In this document: one piece after another, positions 20,478 to 28,430 of the stretch
How positions within the stretch are numbered: the first letter of the stretch is position 1
How the letters are laid out: each line of letters begins with the position of its first letter
DNA from: Colwellia sp.
GTDB lineage: Bacteria; Pseudomonadota; Gammaproteobacteria; Enterobacterales; Alteromonadaceae
NCBI GenBank assembly: GCA_016765685.1
Contig: JAESPR010000015.1
Location: forward strand, 1 to 38,050
DNA length: 38,050 nt
Direction of reading: 5' to 3'
Translations under genes and position numbers: made by a program
Notes under the pieces: model-generated
The model's database searches: none
The model's input: only the letters and a program-made list of their open reading frames with translations
Told to the model about the DNA's origin: nothing

Positions 20478-21097
20478 GTAAATACACAACCCTAATCGAC
20501 GGGATGGAACTAGCTAAAATACCCGCCCAGCAAATCTTAGACGCTATCAAGCATATGGAGGCAGCAACCAAGCCAGCCAAGAAGGTTAAAGCCGCCCGCA
20601 AAGAATATTTGCCTGATTTTGAGGTTTGGTGGCAACAATACCCCGACAAGCGAAATAACACTAAATCAAAAGCCGCTGATGAATGGGAGGAGCTAGACGC
20701 CACTGACAAGCAAAAAGCACTACTAGCTCTAACGCCCTATAGAAAGCAACTAAAGGAACCTAACGCCCCCTCCTGTATCCATGCAGAGCGGTTCTTGAAA
20801 TATAGAAGGTTTGATAGCTTTGACAGCCCGCAGATAAGTTCAGAGGTTTTGAAGATTGAACTCGATATTGAGGATAACAAAGCTCATTGGTTCTTGAATG
20901 CTAGCCGGTTTGATGGCGCAAGCGAGAGTGATATTAGATACTGGAAGGATAAATTCAGATGTGAGAAGGTTGACGGGCAAGAGCTTTGCGTTGTTATCCG
21001 TGAGTTAGGTGATTTTGACAGCGCTTTTGGCAAAACAGTTAAGCGTTTAGGCTACAGTGTTTGGACACGTGATCTCTATGAGAGGAAAACAGCATGA
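20474..21097 (+). CDS. Phage replication protein O-like / replisome-organiser C-terminal domain
   Basis: 207 residues from the ATG at 20474 (an ATG at 20414 lies in the previous gene). FEVWWQQYPDKRNNTKSKAADEWEEL (about 48-73) then YRKQL...SCIHAERFLKYRRF matches the recurrent C-terminal motif of phage replication initiators of the O/DnaT type (FW..YP.K..K..A...W), which contacts host helicase-loading machinery. The second half is an extra helical domain. It supports theta-type replication using the host replisome, in keeping with the lack of a phage polymerase. No winged-helix origin-binding domain is present, a task the DnaA-domain protein could fill. Confidence 0.75.
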   Translation: MSKYTTLIDGMELAKIPAQQILDAIKHMEAATKPAKKVKAARKEYLPDFEVWWQQYPDKRNNTKSKAADEWEELDATDKQKALLALTPYRKQLKEPNAPSCIHAERFLKYRRFDSFDSPQISSEVLKIELDIEDNKAHWFLNASRFDGASESDIRYWKDKFRCEKVDGQELCVVIRELGDFDSAFGKTVKRLGYSVWTRDLYERKTA

Positions 21098-21267
21098 CCG
21101 ATAGTAAGATAAAGAAGGATGCTGAAAAACTTATCAATGGTTGGCTTCTTCGAGACCCGGTTGCGCGAAAAAAATTACAGATGGATATAGCCACCAGTCG
21201 GGCGCAAGCATTAAACGACCATTTCGAGGAAACTTATGGGCATCTTTTAAAGGAGAACGCAAAATGA
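21094..21267 (+). CDS. Small unknown helical protein
   Basis: 57 residues (MTDSKIKKDAEKLINGWLLR...), basic and helical, coupled by ATGA overlap at both ends. It begins with the same 13 bases (ATGACCGATAGTA) as the next gene, a sign of local duplication of the start region. Confidence 0.65.
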   Translation: MTDSKIKKDAEKLINGWLLRDPVARKKLQMDIATSRAQALNDHFEETYGHLLKENAK

Positions 21268-21629
21268 CCGATAGTATGCAGAAATTAGGTAGCGACGCAG
21301 TTAAGCCAGCAACAGACAACGCTATGACTGAGGTTAAGATGGTGGATATCTGGTCACGAATGACGCCAGAACAGAGGGAGGTTATGGTTATTATGTACGC
21401 CACCGGGGTCGCAGGAGGGCAATACTTAGAATCTAATGAGGCGGACGATTTAAACGATATACTAAAAGTTCATCATATTTGCGACTATCAGGAATGGGAT
21501 AGAATGAGTCTACCTTTCAAGTTTGGCACCAAAGAACAACCATGGAAGCTATCTGAAGTAGAGGCATTAGCTAAGATGCCACATGATGAAAAGCTTGCGG
21601 CTAGGCTTGATAATCCATTGACCAAATAG
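21264..21629 (+). CDS. Unknown last gene of the early/middle operon
   Basis: 121 residues from ATG 21264, with AAAGGAGAACGCA upstream. Helical and acidic (MTDSMQKLGSDAVKPATDNA, TPEQREVMVIMYATGV). A longer frame from 21141 lies over the previous gene. No recognised domain. Confidence 0.72.
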   Translation: MTDSMQKLGSDAVKPATDNAMTEVKMVDIWSRMTPEQREVMVIMYATGVAGGQYLESNEADDLNDILKVHHICDYQEWDRMSLPFKFGTKEQPWKLSEVEALAKMPHDEKLAARLDNPLTK

Positions 21630-21696
21630 ACGAATTAATATACCTCAAATAGCTTGTGCTCCGGCGTGTATTTCCTTTTTCCGCGCCGTGAGCCTA

Positions 21697-21762
21697 GGCC
21701 GGTTTTCCCTCTCCTTTAACCGGCCCTCTTGCAGGGTGGCGCTTCGACTCCGTCACCCTGCA
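21697..21762 (+). terminator. Two strong hairpins between operons
   Basis: Hairpin I: GGCCGGTT/AACCGGCC (21697-21704/21718-21725, 8 bp, pyrimidine loop). Hairpin II: TGCAGGGTGGC/GTCACCCTGCA-type stem (21730-21740/21752-21762, 11 pairs including one G-U). No T-run follows either, so rho-independent termination is uncertain; they may stabilise the 5' end of the fibre-gene mRNA (ATG at 21781). The rest of 21630-21780 shows nothing clear. Confidence 0.5.
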
Positions 21763-21780
21763 CATTATTCGGGGTAAGGT

Positions 21781-22143
21781 ATGGCTGATAGATTAATTAA
21801 GATGCTCGAAAACAACCGCATGATTACGCGCGGTATTGGACAAAAAAACACAGGCGCTATTTTAGAGTTAGACATTGATGAGACCTTACCGGTTTCTATT
21901 GATTGGTCTGACTGGCTCGGGACTGACACGATAAGCTCTGTTGAGAACGACGCAACAAGCGTAACAGTTTCTAATGCGAGCAATACGACTACCACTGCTG
22001 CATTTTCAGTATCGAGTAGTCCGGGTGTTATTGAGCACCGTATAACAACAGCAGCGGGAAGTATTAAAGAATTGCGTGTTTATGTAGACACGCCGGGATT
22101 TTCAGTGACAGACGACTACGGTTTCAGGGGTAGATTAACATGA
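21781..22143 (+). CDS. Small beta-sandwich virion protein, fibre/decoration-like
   Basis: 120 residues. After a short helical start, LPVSIDWSDWLGTDTISSVE and ATSVTVSNASNTTTTAAFSV then a ...HRITTAAGSIKELRVYV ending follow the pattern of small Ig-like beta-sandwich proteins that accompany phage fibres (LDWSxxLG.DTISS...ITTAGG). First gene of a second structural cluster. ATGA overlap with the next gene. Confidence 0.7.
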   Translation: MADRLIKMLENNRMITRGIGQKNTGAILELDIDETLPVSIDWSDWLGTDTISSVENDATSVTVSNASNTTTTAAFSVSSSPGVIEHRITTAAGSIKELRVYVDTPGFSVTDDYGFRGRLT

Positions 22144-22442
22144 GTGACCAAACACAAAACATTAGGACTTTCTTTGCACGTTATGGAGAGGACGGTGAAG
22201 GCGGAAGCCTTCCTGCGGGAACTGCCACCACAATCACGACTTCAACTACATCAGGTAACACAACAGACGGTCTTTTTGCTTATTCTATAGTCGTGACGGG
22301 TGGCTCTAATGCCACTATTGACGGCGTTTCTTTCGCTGACGGAAGTGGTGTTGCTGTAGATGGTTCCGGCCTTCCTTTGGACTCTATTAGTTTTGACGCT
22401 ACTGGTAGCGCGGTGCGCATTCTTGAGGTGGCCTTTATATGA
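22140..22442 (+). CDS. Beta-rich virion-associated protein
   Basis: 100 residues, Gly/Ser/Thr-rich (PAGTATTITTSTTSGNTTDG), low in charge, likely a small beta-sandwich head or fibre accessory. Coupled by ATGA overlaps to both neighbours, which are also beta-rich. No family recognised. Confidence 0.65.
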   Translation: MSDQTQNIRTFFARYGEDGEGGSLPAGTATTITTSTTSGNTTDGLFAYSIVVTGGSNATIDGVSFADGSGVAVDGSGLPLDSISFDATGSAVRILEVAFI

Positions 22443-23671
22443 CCGGTTTTATATTTCCTCCTGTAGTAACCCTTGATACCGAAATCATTGTGAAGGAAGC
22501 TTCCCAGTTATCGGGCACATTATTGAGTACTAAGCGTTATGTTGTTGATGGCTTTATTGATATGGGCTCGACCCAGATCACCGTTCCTCAGGGCGGGTTA
22601 ACGCTTTGCGGGCAGGGTTTTAACATCACCGGCCTGTTTAGCTCTAACACTAGCTACACAATGTTTATTGATGACGGTGTGTTTTCTGGAGATCTATTCT
22701 TAGATAATATTGATATCCGTGTTGATGGGACGGGCTCCCAAGTATTTGATCTTGATAATGCCGAAAACTCTAACGCTCTTGAGCTGGATAAGGTTAACTT
22801 CACCCGGTGCAAGGACCTTGGCTTAGTAGACAACTATCGACAGATTTTAATGACAGGGATGGGGTTTGTATATTTTGGTGCTTCCGGCGTTGTTAAAGGT
22901 TTAACTATTGATGGGGCCATGTCGGGTGGTATGACAATATTGACGTCAATCACACTTGGTCAGCAATCAGGAGTAACGTTATTCCAAGGCGGTGCTAGCC
23001 TGTCTATTGGCGGCTCTCTACGGTCGGATATGAATGCCTTAAGTATCGACGATGCATCGGTTGTGTTTAACTTTGAGGCAGCTGATTTTGTGAATGATAG
23101 CTCGTTTTTCCTTGATAGTTTTAGAACTAATACCTCGGCAGCAGGCGCTATAACGGGGATTTTGGCGTCTGATAGAAAAGCAGAGTTTAGAAATTGTATC
23201 GGTATTGCTAGTACGCACAAGGGTGGTGTTTGGACGGTATCCTCAGCATCAACAACAACTATTGCCACAATTAATACGCCTGTAAAAATGGCGGGTACAA
23301 CAACATATTCTATATTGGACCACTTCACCCAGTCCGCTAATAACGCTATTGAGAGTCTCACCACTGAACGTATTACGATGGATGTAACGGGTTCAATAAC
23401 AGTGACGGGTAATAACGGCGATACTATCGGTATTTTGCTACGCCATTGGGATGACAGCGCAAGCGCATATGTTAATCTCACGACAACGACAGCCACCTTT
23501 ACAGACACTGTGGGGCCTATGGACCCCGGCGCAGAAAATGTAACCGTATACGCTAATGTTATTATGGATATCAGTGATAGAATAGAGGTCTGGCTTGAGA
23601 ATCAAACAGGTACAGATGATATAACAGCAGCCGTTGGAAGCCGGTTAAACTTAAGCGAACGCCCAAGTTAG
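22439..23671 (+). CDS. Fibre protein with probable beta-helix
   Basis: 410 residues. The first 260 have the periodic short strands of a right-handed parallel beta-helix (YVVDGFIDMGSTQITVPQGG, LDNIDIRVDG, ELDKVNFTRC, VKGLTIDG, SLSIGGSLR). The last 120 form a Thr-rich beta-sandwich (ITMDVTGSITVTGNNGDTIG). This composition suggests a receptor-binding or capsid fibre, distinct from the tailspike at 1192. It is encoded ahead of the terminase genes, away from the main tail module. Contains a second copy of the 13-base operator-like sequence at 22937. Confidence 0.7.
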   Translation: MTGFIFPPVVTLDTEIIVKEASQLSGTLLSTKRYVVDGFIDMGSTQITVPQGGLTLCGQGFNITGLFSSNTSYTMFIDDGVFSGDLFLDNIDIRVDGTGSQVFDLDNAENSNALELDKVNFTRCKDLGLVDNYRQILMTGMGFVYFGASGVVKGLTIDGAMSGGMTILTSITLGQQSGVTLFQGGASLSIGGSLRSDMNALSIDDASVVFNFEAADFVNDSSFFLDSFRTNTSAAGAITGILASDRKAEFRNCIGIASTHKGGVWTVSSASTTTIATINTPVKMAGTTTYSILDHFTQSANNAIESLTTERITMDVTGSITVTGNNGDTIGILLRHWDDSASAYVNLTTTTATFTDTVGPMDPGAENVTVYANVIMDISDRIEVWLENQTGTDDITAAVGSRLNLSERPS

Positions 23672-23677
23672 GTAAGT

Positions 23678-23702
23678 GAGAGGGCTAGTTAAACCCCCTC
23701 TC
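23678..23702 (+). terminator. Hairpin between convergent genes
   Basis: GAGAGGG/CCCTCTC (23678-23684/23696-23702), 7-bp stem, 11-base loop, followed by CTTATT. It separates the plus-strand fibre gene from the minus-strand gene at 23704 and could end transcription from either side. Confidence 0.6.
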
Positions 23703-23703
23703 C

Positions 23704-23961
23704 TTATTGCCCGCCTATGTGGGGCGTTTCTTCGTTATTGGGGTTCCGGGGCGCAGAGCCTACCCATTCAGAACCATCATAGACGACTGGGAAATATACA
23801 CGGGCATCTGTCCAAGCTGTGAACGGGATGCCCTCCGACCCTCCGTAGCCGTCATTAAATTCAACCAGCATTTCGTTATCGGTCAAGGAATTATGTATAA
23901 TCGGCCCCTTGTCGCCTCGGTCGTCCATTTCCTGTTCAATTAGGTTCATCCAATTAGTCAT
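23704..23961 (-). CDS. Phage protein of unknown function (WTDARVYFPVVYDG motif)
   Basis: 85 residues. FTAWTDARVYFPVVYDGSEW followed by VGSAPRNP is a strongly conserved-looking stretch seen in small proteins of many phages. The first half is acidic. Function unknown. AAGGAGATAATGAT precedes the ATG. Confidence 0.78.
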   Translation of the reverse strand: MTNWMNLIEQEMDDRGDKGPIIHNSLTDNEMLVEFNDGYGGSEGIPFTAWTDARVYFPVVYDGSEWVGSAPRNPNNEETPHIGGQ

Positions 23962-23976
23962 ATCATTATCTCCTTC

Positions 23977-24207
23977 TTAATCGTATATATGTCCGGTAAA
24001 CAACGGTGCTGTAACGGCTGAAGTTGCTAGCCTAATACCTTCAACAACACCCCTAGCGAAAGCGCGCGCCTCGTCCAAGTCTTCAGTCATTTGTAAGATG
24101 TTGGCAGGCCCGTCTATGCCGTGAACAACCTCAACCACGAAGGAGAATTCATCTCCGTCTGATTTCTCGCGCTCACTCCGCCCCCTAATTCTGATTTCGT
24201 GTCTCAT
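23977..24207 (-). CDS. Unknown protein, first gene of a two-gene leftward operon
   Basis: 76 residues from ATG 24207 with AAAGGAGAG upstream; a longer frame starting at 24300 runs through the promoter. Alternating strand and helix (RHEIRIRGRSEREKSDGDEF, ARAFARGVVEGIRLATSAV). No recognised domain. Confidence 0.7.
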   Translation of the reverse strand: MRHEIRIRGRSEREKSDGDEFSFVVEVVHGIDGPANILQMTEDLDEARAFARGVVEGIRLATSAVTAPLFTGHIYD

Positions 24208-24228
24208 AATTCTCTCCTTTGATACCTC

Positions 24229-24257
24229 AACATAACTAGTACTAAGTCGTATGTCAA
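24229..24257 (-). promoter_or_regulatory. Leftward promoter for 24207-23704
   Basis: Minus-strand TTGACA (24257-24252), 17-base spacer, TATGTT (24234-24229), then GAGG and ATCAAAGGAGAG: the best consensus promoter in the window. Confidence 0.75.
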
Positions 24258-24265
24258 ATAGATAA

Positions 24266-24293
24266 GTGACTAATAGCAGGAAGTGTGTATATT
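24266..24293 (+). promoter_or_regulatory. Candidate late promoter for packaging and structural genes
   Basis: GTGACT (24266-24271), 16-base spacer, TATATT (24288-24293), preceding the ATG at 24323 by about 30 bases and an AAAGGA site. It faces away from the leftward promoter at 24257 and would drive the terminase-to-lysis transcript. The -35 is weak, so an activator is possible. Confidence 0.5.
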
Positions 24294-24322
24294 TAGGCAT
24301 AAGACGAATAAAGGATATCTTT

Positions 24323-24493
24323 ATGACGGTTGAACAGGATGCAATTGACGCAGCTTATCTATCAGTAGAACAATCTATTGGACGTGGTGAGTATATAGAT
24401 ATCACTCAAGTGGTAGACGTAAGTCTTGTAAGCCTGTTCCATCACAATAAAGATAAAGACGATATTGAAGACGTAATAGAAGGAGAGATGTAG
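24323..24493 (+). CDS. Small acidic protein before the terminase genes
   Basis: 56 residues from ATG 24323 (AAAGGATATC upstream). Acidic and helical (MTVEQDAIDAAYLSVEQSIG), ending EGEM. Overlaps the next GTG by one base. Unknown function. Confidence 0.68.
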   Translation: MTVEQDAIDAAYLSVEQSIGRGEYIDITQVVDVSLVSLFHHNKDKDDIEDVIEGEM

Positions 24494-24642
24494 TGCTTGA
24501 GACAGTTATTATTAGTATTGCGTATATTATATTCGCTAGTGTTTTTGTTTATATTGCGTCGGTAAAAGAAGAACGTGCGCGGCAAAGGATAATTAACCGT
24601 GAAGGTTTTGGTGGATTAATTGAGAGTGAGGGTAGACCATAA
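24493..24642 (+). CDS. Small single-pass membrane protein, GTG start
   Basis: 49 residues: N-terminal hydrophobic helix (about 4-24) then a basic tail (KEERARQRIINREGFGGLIE). GTG overlaps the previous stop (TAGTG), with GGAGAG upstream. TAATG overlap with terminase small subunit. Unknown function. Confidence 0.6.
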   Translation: MLETVIISIAYIIFASVFVYIASVKEERARQRIINREGFGGLIESEGRP

Positions 24643-24923
24643 TGTCACGTCCTAAGAAGGGTTGGAGACAACCAGACGAGGTTAGAGAGAAGATACAAGC
24701 ATCACTCCTAATCAATAGATTACAGGACCATGTAGGCGGTAAGCTTCTCCCTGACGGGACTAGAGAAGAAGTCCCAATGAGTCCCACACAGGTTCAAGCT
24801 TGTAAGATACTGTTAAACAAAGTTATTCCAGATCTTAAAGCTGTTGAGGTCAGTACGGACCCTAATAACCCATTAGAGATAGTAACTAAGGTTGATTGGT
24901 GCATAGTAGAACCCTCAAAATAG
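24642..24923 (+). CDS. Terminase small subunit-like protein
   Basis: 93 residues. VREKIQASLLINRLQDHVGG then MSPTQVQACKILLNKVIPDL is the helical pattern of the short proteins encoded right before large terminases in many podoviruses, where they recognise the packaging site. It overlaps the large-subunit gene by 28 bases. Assignment rests on this pattern and position. Confidence 0.75.
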   Translation: MSRPKKGWRQPDEVREKIQASLLINRLQDHVGGKLLPDGTREEVPMSPTQVQACKILLNKVIPDLKAVEVSTDPNNPLEIVTKVDWCIVEPSK

Positions 24924-26212
24924 ACGTAGGCTCTAAGAAGCTTATTCCGCTACTAAGCAAGGCTACATTCAAGGGATGCCATGGCGGACGCGGCGGAACT
25001 AAATCCTACTTCTTTGCTGACATGCATATTGCAAGAGCCTTGAGCCAACCGGGCTACAGGGCTTTATGTCTGCGTGAGGTTCAAAGGTCTATCAAAGAGA
25101 GTAGCAAGAGACTGTTGGAGCAGCGTATACAGCACCATGGTCTAGGTAGCTCATTTGATGTGATGGATGCAGAGATACGAACACCTGGCGGTGGCCAGCT
25201 GGTATTCCACGGCTTGCAGAACCATACAGCGGAGAGCGTGAAGTCCTTTGAGGGATTTGACGTGGCTGATATCGAGGAAGGGCAGACCATTAAACAGCGG
25301 TCGCTGGACCTACTGATACCTACAATCATTAGAAAGCCCGGTGCTGAGATATGGGCGAGATGGAACCCAAGACACGACACAGACCCTATTGATAAGCTAT
25401 TCAGGGGCCCCAAAGCCCCACCGGGTAGTGTTTGTGTAGAGGTTGGGTGGCAAGATAACCCATGGCTCTCAAATGAGATGCGTAGACAGATTGAAGCTGA
25501 TTACGAAAACGACCCCGAGAAGGCAATGCATATTTGGGGTGGTGGTTACGAGATTATCACTGAAGGCTCTTACTACGCTAAGCAGATCGCCCAAGCGGAT
25601 CGGGATGGCCGCATAGGACATTTCCCATATGATCCAGACCTTCCAGTGATTACAGGTTGGGATATCGGCGTAGATGACTACACGGCGGTTTGGTTTATGC
25701 AGGAGAATGGACGGGAAGTCAGAGCGATTGATTACTATGAATGTTCTGGAGAGGGTGCGCAGCATGTTGCTGATGTTATTCTAAGTAAACCATACAAGTA
25801 TAAAGCTCATTACTTACCGCACGATGTCCGTAATAGAGAATGGGGTTCAGGCGCTAAGAAGCGTGAGGATACCTTGAGAGACCTTGGTATAACTCCGGTG
25901 AGGGTTGGAGCAAGACTAGGACCAGTCGAACGCATCAACGCTACACGCGCTTTATTACCTATTGTAAGTTTTGATAGGGAAAAGGCGTGGCTTGGTATAA
26001 AGAGGTTGCGTAATTACTGCCGTAAGTTCAATGAAAGCACTCAAAGTTACTTAGGACCATTGCATGACGATAGTTCTCATGGGTCAGATGCTTTCGGTGA
26101 GTTTGCTCTTAATTGCTCAATACGGCCTACACTTGCGAATACTACCAAATCAGACGAGTTTAAAGACTACACACCAGAGCACCAGAGCGAGAGTTCCACT
26201 TCATGGCTATAA
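24896..26212 (+). CDS. Terminase large subunit
   Basis: 438 residues. ATPase: Walker A GGRGGTKS (30-37), Walker B VADIEE (123-128), coupling motif ARWNP (154-158). Nuclease: ITGWDIGVDDYTAV with metal-binding Asp256, and a late acidic motif HDDSSHGSDAF near 395-405. It pumps DNA into the head and cuts it. The start is non-ATG (TTG 24896 or GTG 24899), since the first in-frame ATG lies after the Walker A motif. The gene overlaps both the small subunit and the portal gene, giving a tightly coupled packaging module. Confidence 0.95.
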   Translation: MVHSRTLKIDVGSKKLIPLLSKATFKGCHGGRGGTKSYFFADMHIARALSQPGYRALCLREVQRSIKESSKRLLEQRIQHHGLGSSFDVMDAEIRTPGGGQLVFHGLQNHTAESVKSFEGFDVADIEEGQTIKQRSLDLLIPTIIRKPGAEIWARWNPRHDTDPIDKLFRGPKAPPGSVCVEVGWQDNPWLSNEMRRQIEADYENDPEKAMHIWGGGYEIITEGSYYAKQIAQADRDGRIGHFPYDPDLPVITGWDIGVDDYTAVWFMQENGREVRAIDYYECSGEGAQHVADVILSKPYKYKAHYLPHDVRNREWGSGAKKREDTLRDLGITPVRVGARLGPVERINATRALLPIVSFDREKAWLGIKRLRNYCRKFNESTQSYLGPLHDDSSHGSDAFGEFALNCSIRPTLANTTKSDEFKDYTPEHQSESSTSWL

Positions 26213-28104
26213 CTGATATCAATCCAGAAGTTGAAGAGCCTGAATTTAAAGGCAAGACGATTGAGCAACTAAAGAAGATGCGCTCGTCTGCTGAAGAGGC
26301 TCATCAGTTCGCTAGAGAGTTAAGCCGTAGGGATACGGACTGGTATGATAACTTTGACAACACTCAATGGACGGATGAGGAAAAAGAAGAGTTAATAGCT
26401 CGTGGCCAGCCTATCGTCACAATGAACCGTGTGAAGAAGAAGGTTAACTTCATGCTAGGCTTTGAACAGCGTGGCAGGAGTGACCCTAAAGCATATCCCC
26501 GTAATCCATCTGACGAGCAAGCAGCTGATGTTGCTACTGACGTTATGGACTACATCGAGCAACGCTCACGCTTTGATAGAGAAGCCAGCCTTTGCTTTAA
26601 AGACCAAATCCTATCAGGTATTGAGGTTTGTGAGGTTGTTCTATCAGACGACGAGATTAAAGCTGACCGGATTGATGTTGCTAAGTTCTTCTACGACCCA
26701 CGCTCAAGAGAGACTAACTTCTCTGACGCCCGATACATGGGGTATGCAGACTGGTATGACCTTGAAGAAGCGAATGACCTATTCCCCGGTAATGAGTTAG
26801 AACTAGAAGACGCGACGGGTAATAATGAAGAGGGTGACGAGGATAAAGCTGACAAACCTTGGTTGATATGGGAAGATGCCAATCGTCAACGAGTGCTGAT
26901 TTCGGTTATTTATTACAAGATGGGTGGCGATTGGAAGTATGCTATCCATACCGGTGCTGATATCTTAGAGGAAGGCGATTCCTTGTATCTGGATGATAAG
27001 AAGCGTCCGACCAATCCTATTATTGCCCAATCTGTGTATGTAACCCGTAATAACGAGCGCTATGGTGCTGTACGGGACATGATAGGCCCGCAGATGGAGA
27101 TGAACTATCGCCGGTCTATGTCTCTATTCCTGCTTAAAAACCGCCGTATGTGGCAGCGTGACAAGAGTATCTTCCCTAATCCAAAGCAAGCTAAGCTAGA
27201 AGCCGGTAAGGCTGATGGTCTTTTAACGGCTAATGGTGAGATAGGTAGAGACTGGGGCTTTATTGATAGTACTGCTGAGATTGGCGGTAACTTCGAATTA
27301 TTACAGGATGCTAAGTTAGAGCTTGAGATTCAAGGCCCTAATGCTGGCTTGCAGGGTCGCGGTGTTGAAAACCAATCAGGCAAAGCAATCATTGCACAAC
27401 AAAACGCTGGTATTACTGAAGAGAATAGTCTTTACGACGCTCATAACGATTTCAAGCTTCGTTGTTACCAAGCGATGTGGGTGAGAGCTAAGCAGTTCTG
27501 GACTGAAGAGAAGTTCATTAGGGTAACAGATGACGAGAACGCCTTTAGATTTGCTCATGTAAACGTACCGGCAATGCATACAGACCCACAGACCGGTGAG
27601 CCAATTATTGACCCTATGACTGGTCAGCCTATGCCAAGGATGGAAATCGACCCAAAGACAGGTATGCCCGCAGTTGACCCTGAGACAGGCCAGCCTGTGA
27701 GAGCTATGGACAATGCATTGGCTGAGATGGATGTTGATATTGTTATCGATGCAGGACCGGACACAGTAACTCAGCAAGCAGAGCAATTCGACGCTTTGGT
27801 TGGTATGAGTAATGCTGGAGTACAGTTCCCACCAGATGTAATCATTATGGCGTCTAATCTTCGTAACAAGAAAGAATTACTTGAGAAGTTAGAGCAAGCA
27901 GGTCAAAATCCTGAAGCACAGCAAGCAATGCAGTTACAAATAGAGAAACTACAGTTAGAGCTAGAAGAAATGAAGACCGGTATAATGCTTGACCAAGCCA
28001 ATATAGGCCTCACGCAGGCTAATACTCAGAAAGCTGAAGCAAGCGCTATGAAGGACACTGTAGAGGCTCAAAAGAACGCGGTTACGCCGATAATTATAGG
28101 ATAG
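26203..28104 (+). CDS. Portal protein, P22-like
   Basis: 633 residues. NRVKKKVNFMLGFEQRGRSD, FKDQILSGIEVCEV, FFYDPRSRETNFSDARYMGY and EMNYRRSMSLFLLKNRRMWQ mark the P22-type portal, the twelve-fold ring at the packaging vertex. Residues about 460-500 contain a repeat of DPxTGxP (four copies), and the last 90 residues are a Gln/Glu-rich coiled coil, corresponding to the barrel region of P22-type portals. Overlaps terminase by 10 bases. Confidence 0.92.
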   Translation: MAITDINPEVEEPEFKGKTIEQLKKMRSSAEEAHQFARELSRRDTDWYDNFDNTQWTDEEKEELIARGQPIVTMNRVKKKVNFMLGFEQRGRSDPKAYPRNPSDEQAADVATDVMDYIEQRSRFDREASLCFKDQILSGIEVCEVVLSDDEIKADRIDVAKFFYDPRSRETNFSDARYMGYADWYDLEEANDLFPGNELELEDATGNNEEGDEDKADKPWLIWEDANRQRVLISVIYYKMGGDWKYAIHTGADILEEGDSLYLDDKKRPTNPIIAQSVYVTRNNERYGAVRDMIGPQMEMNYRRSMSLFLLKNRRMWQRDKSIFPNPKQAKLEAGKADGLLTANGEIGRDWGFIDSTAEIGGNFELLQDAKLELEIQGPNAGLQGRGVENQSGKAIIAQQNAGITEENSLYDAHNDFKLRCYQAMWVRAKQFWTEEKFIRVTDDENAFRFAHVNVPAMHTDPQTGEPIIDPMTGQPMPRMEIDPKTGMPAVDPETGQPVRAMDNALAEMDVDIVIDAGPDTVTQQAEQFDALVGMSNAGVQFPPDVIIMASNLRNKKELLEKLEQAGQNPEAQQAMQLQIEKLQLELEEMKTGIMLDQANIGLTQANTQKAEASAMKDTVEAQKNAVTPIIIG

Positions 28105-28105
28105 A

Positions 28106-28354
28106 ATGATGAACGCACACGATAGAGCAATGAAGACGCTTGCTGTTTACTTACGTAGAGACTTGCCAAGTGAAGTAGAGGGCGAACTATCTTGCGCCAG
28201 TGAAGACGAGGGCGCGACTGTTGAAGTAACGCTTACAAGCAAGACTGGTGTAAAGGTGTTGGTCCATACATGGGATGAGACACTACAGGCAGCTATTGAG
28301 GAGCGATTTACTCCCAAGAAGCGCCAATCCAAGAAGAATAACCTAGACGACTAA
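28106..28354 (+). CDS. Small unknown protein of the head module
   Basis: 82 residues. Helical start (MMNAHDRAMKTLAVYLRRDL), a beta-rich middle (ATVEVTLTSKTGVKVLVHTW) and a basic tail (KKRQSKKNNLDD). Located between portal and scaffold. No recognised family. Confidence 0.7.
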   Translation: MMNAHDRAMKTLAVYLRRDLPSEVEGELSCASEDEGATVEVTLTSKTGVKVLVHTWDETLQAAIEERFTPKKRQSKKNNLDD

Positions 28355-28430
28355 AGTTTGCGTAAGCCGCCGCCGGGCTTCATCGGGCGATCACGGGCCG
28401 CCGCCGTACACCGGGCGTTACGAGTAAGAC
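28355..28430 (+). other. GC-rich non-coding spacer in the head operon
   Basis: 76 bases with GCCGCCGCC twice (28370, 28399), several CCGGGC/CGGGCG steps and no ribosome site of the usual form before the scaffold ATG. Its composition differs sharply from its AT-richer surroundings. It could fold and limit scaffold translation, but no single stem stands out. Confidence 0.4.

Noticed and set aside
21730-21762. tRNA 3' half or attachment site (CTTCGACTCC loop in an 11-pair stem)
   Set aside because: The stem is too long for a T-arm, there is no rest of a tRNA, and no integrase gene is present in the genome.
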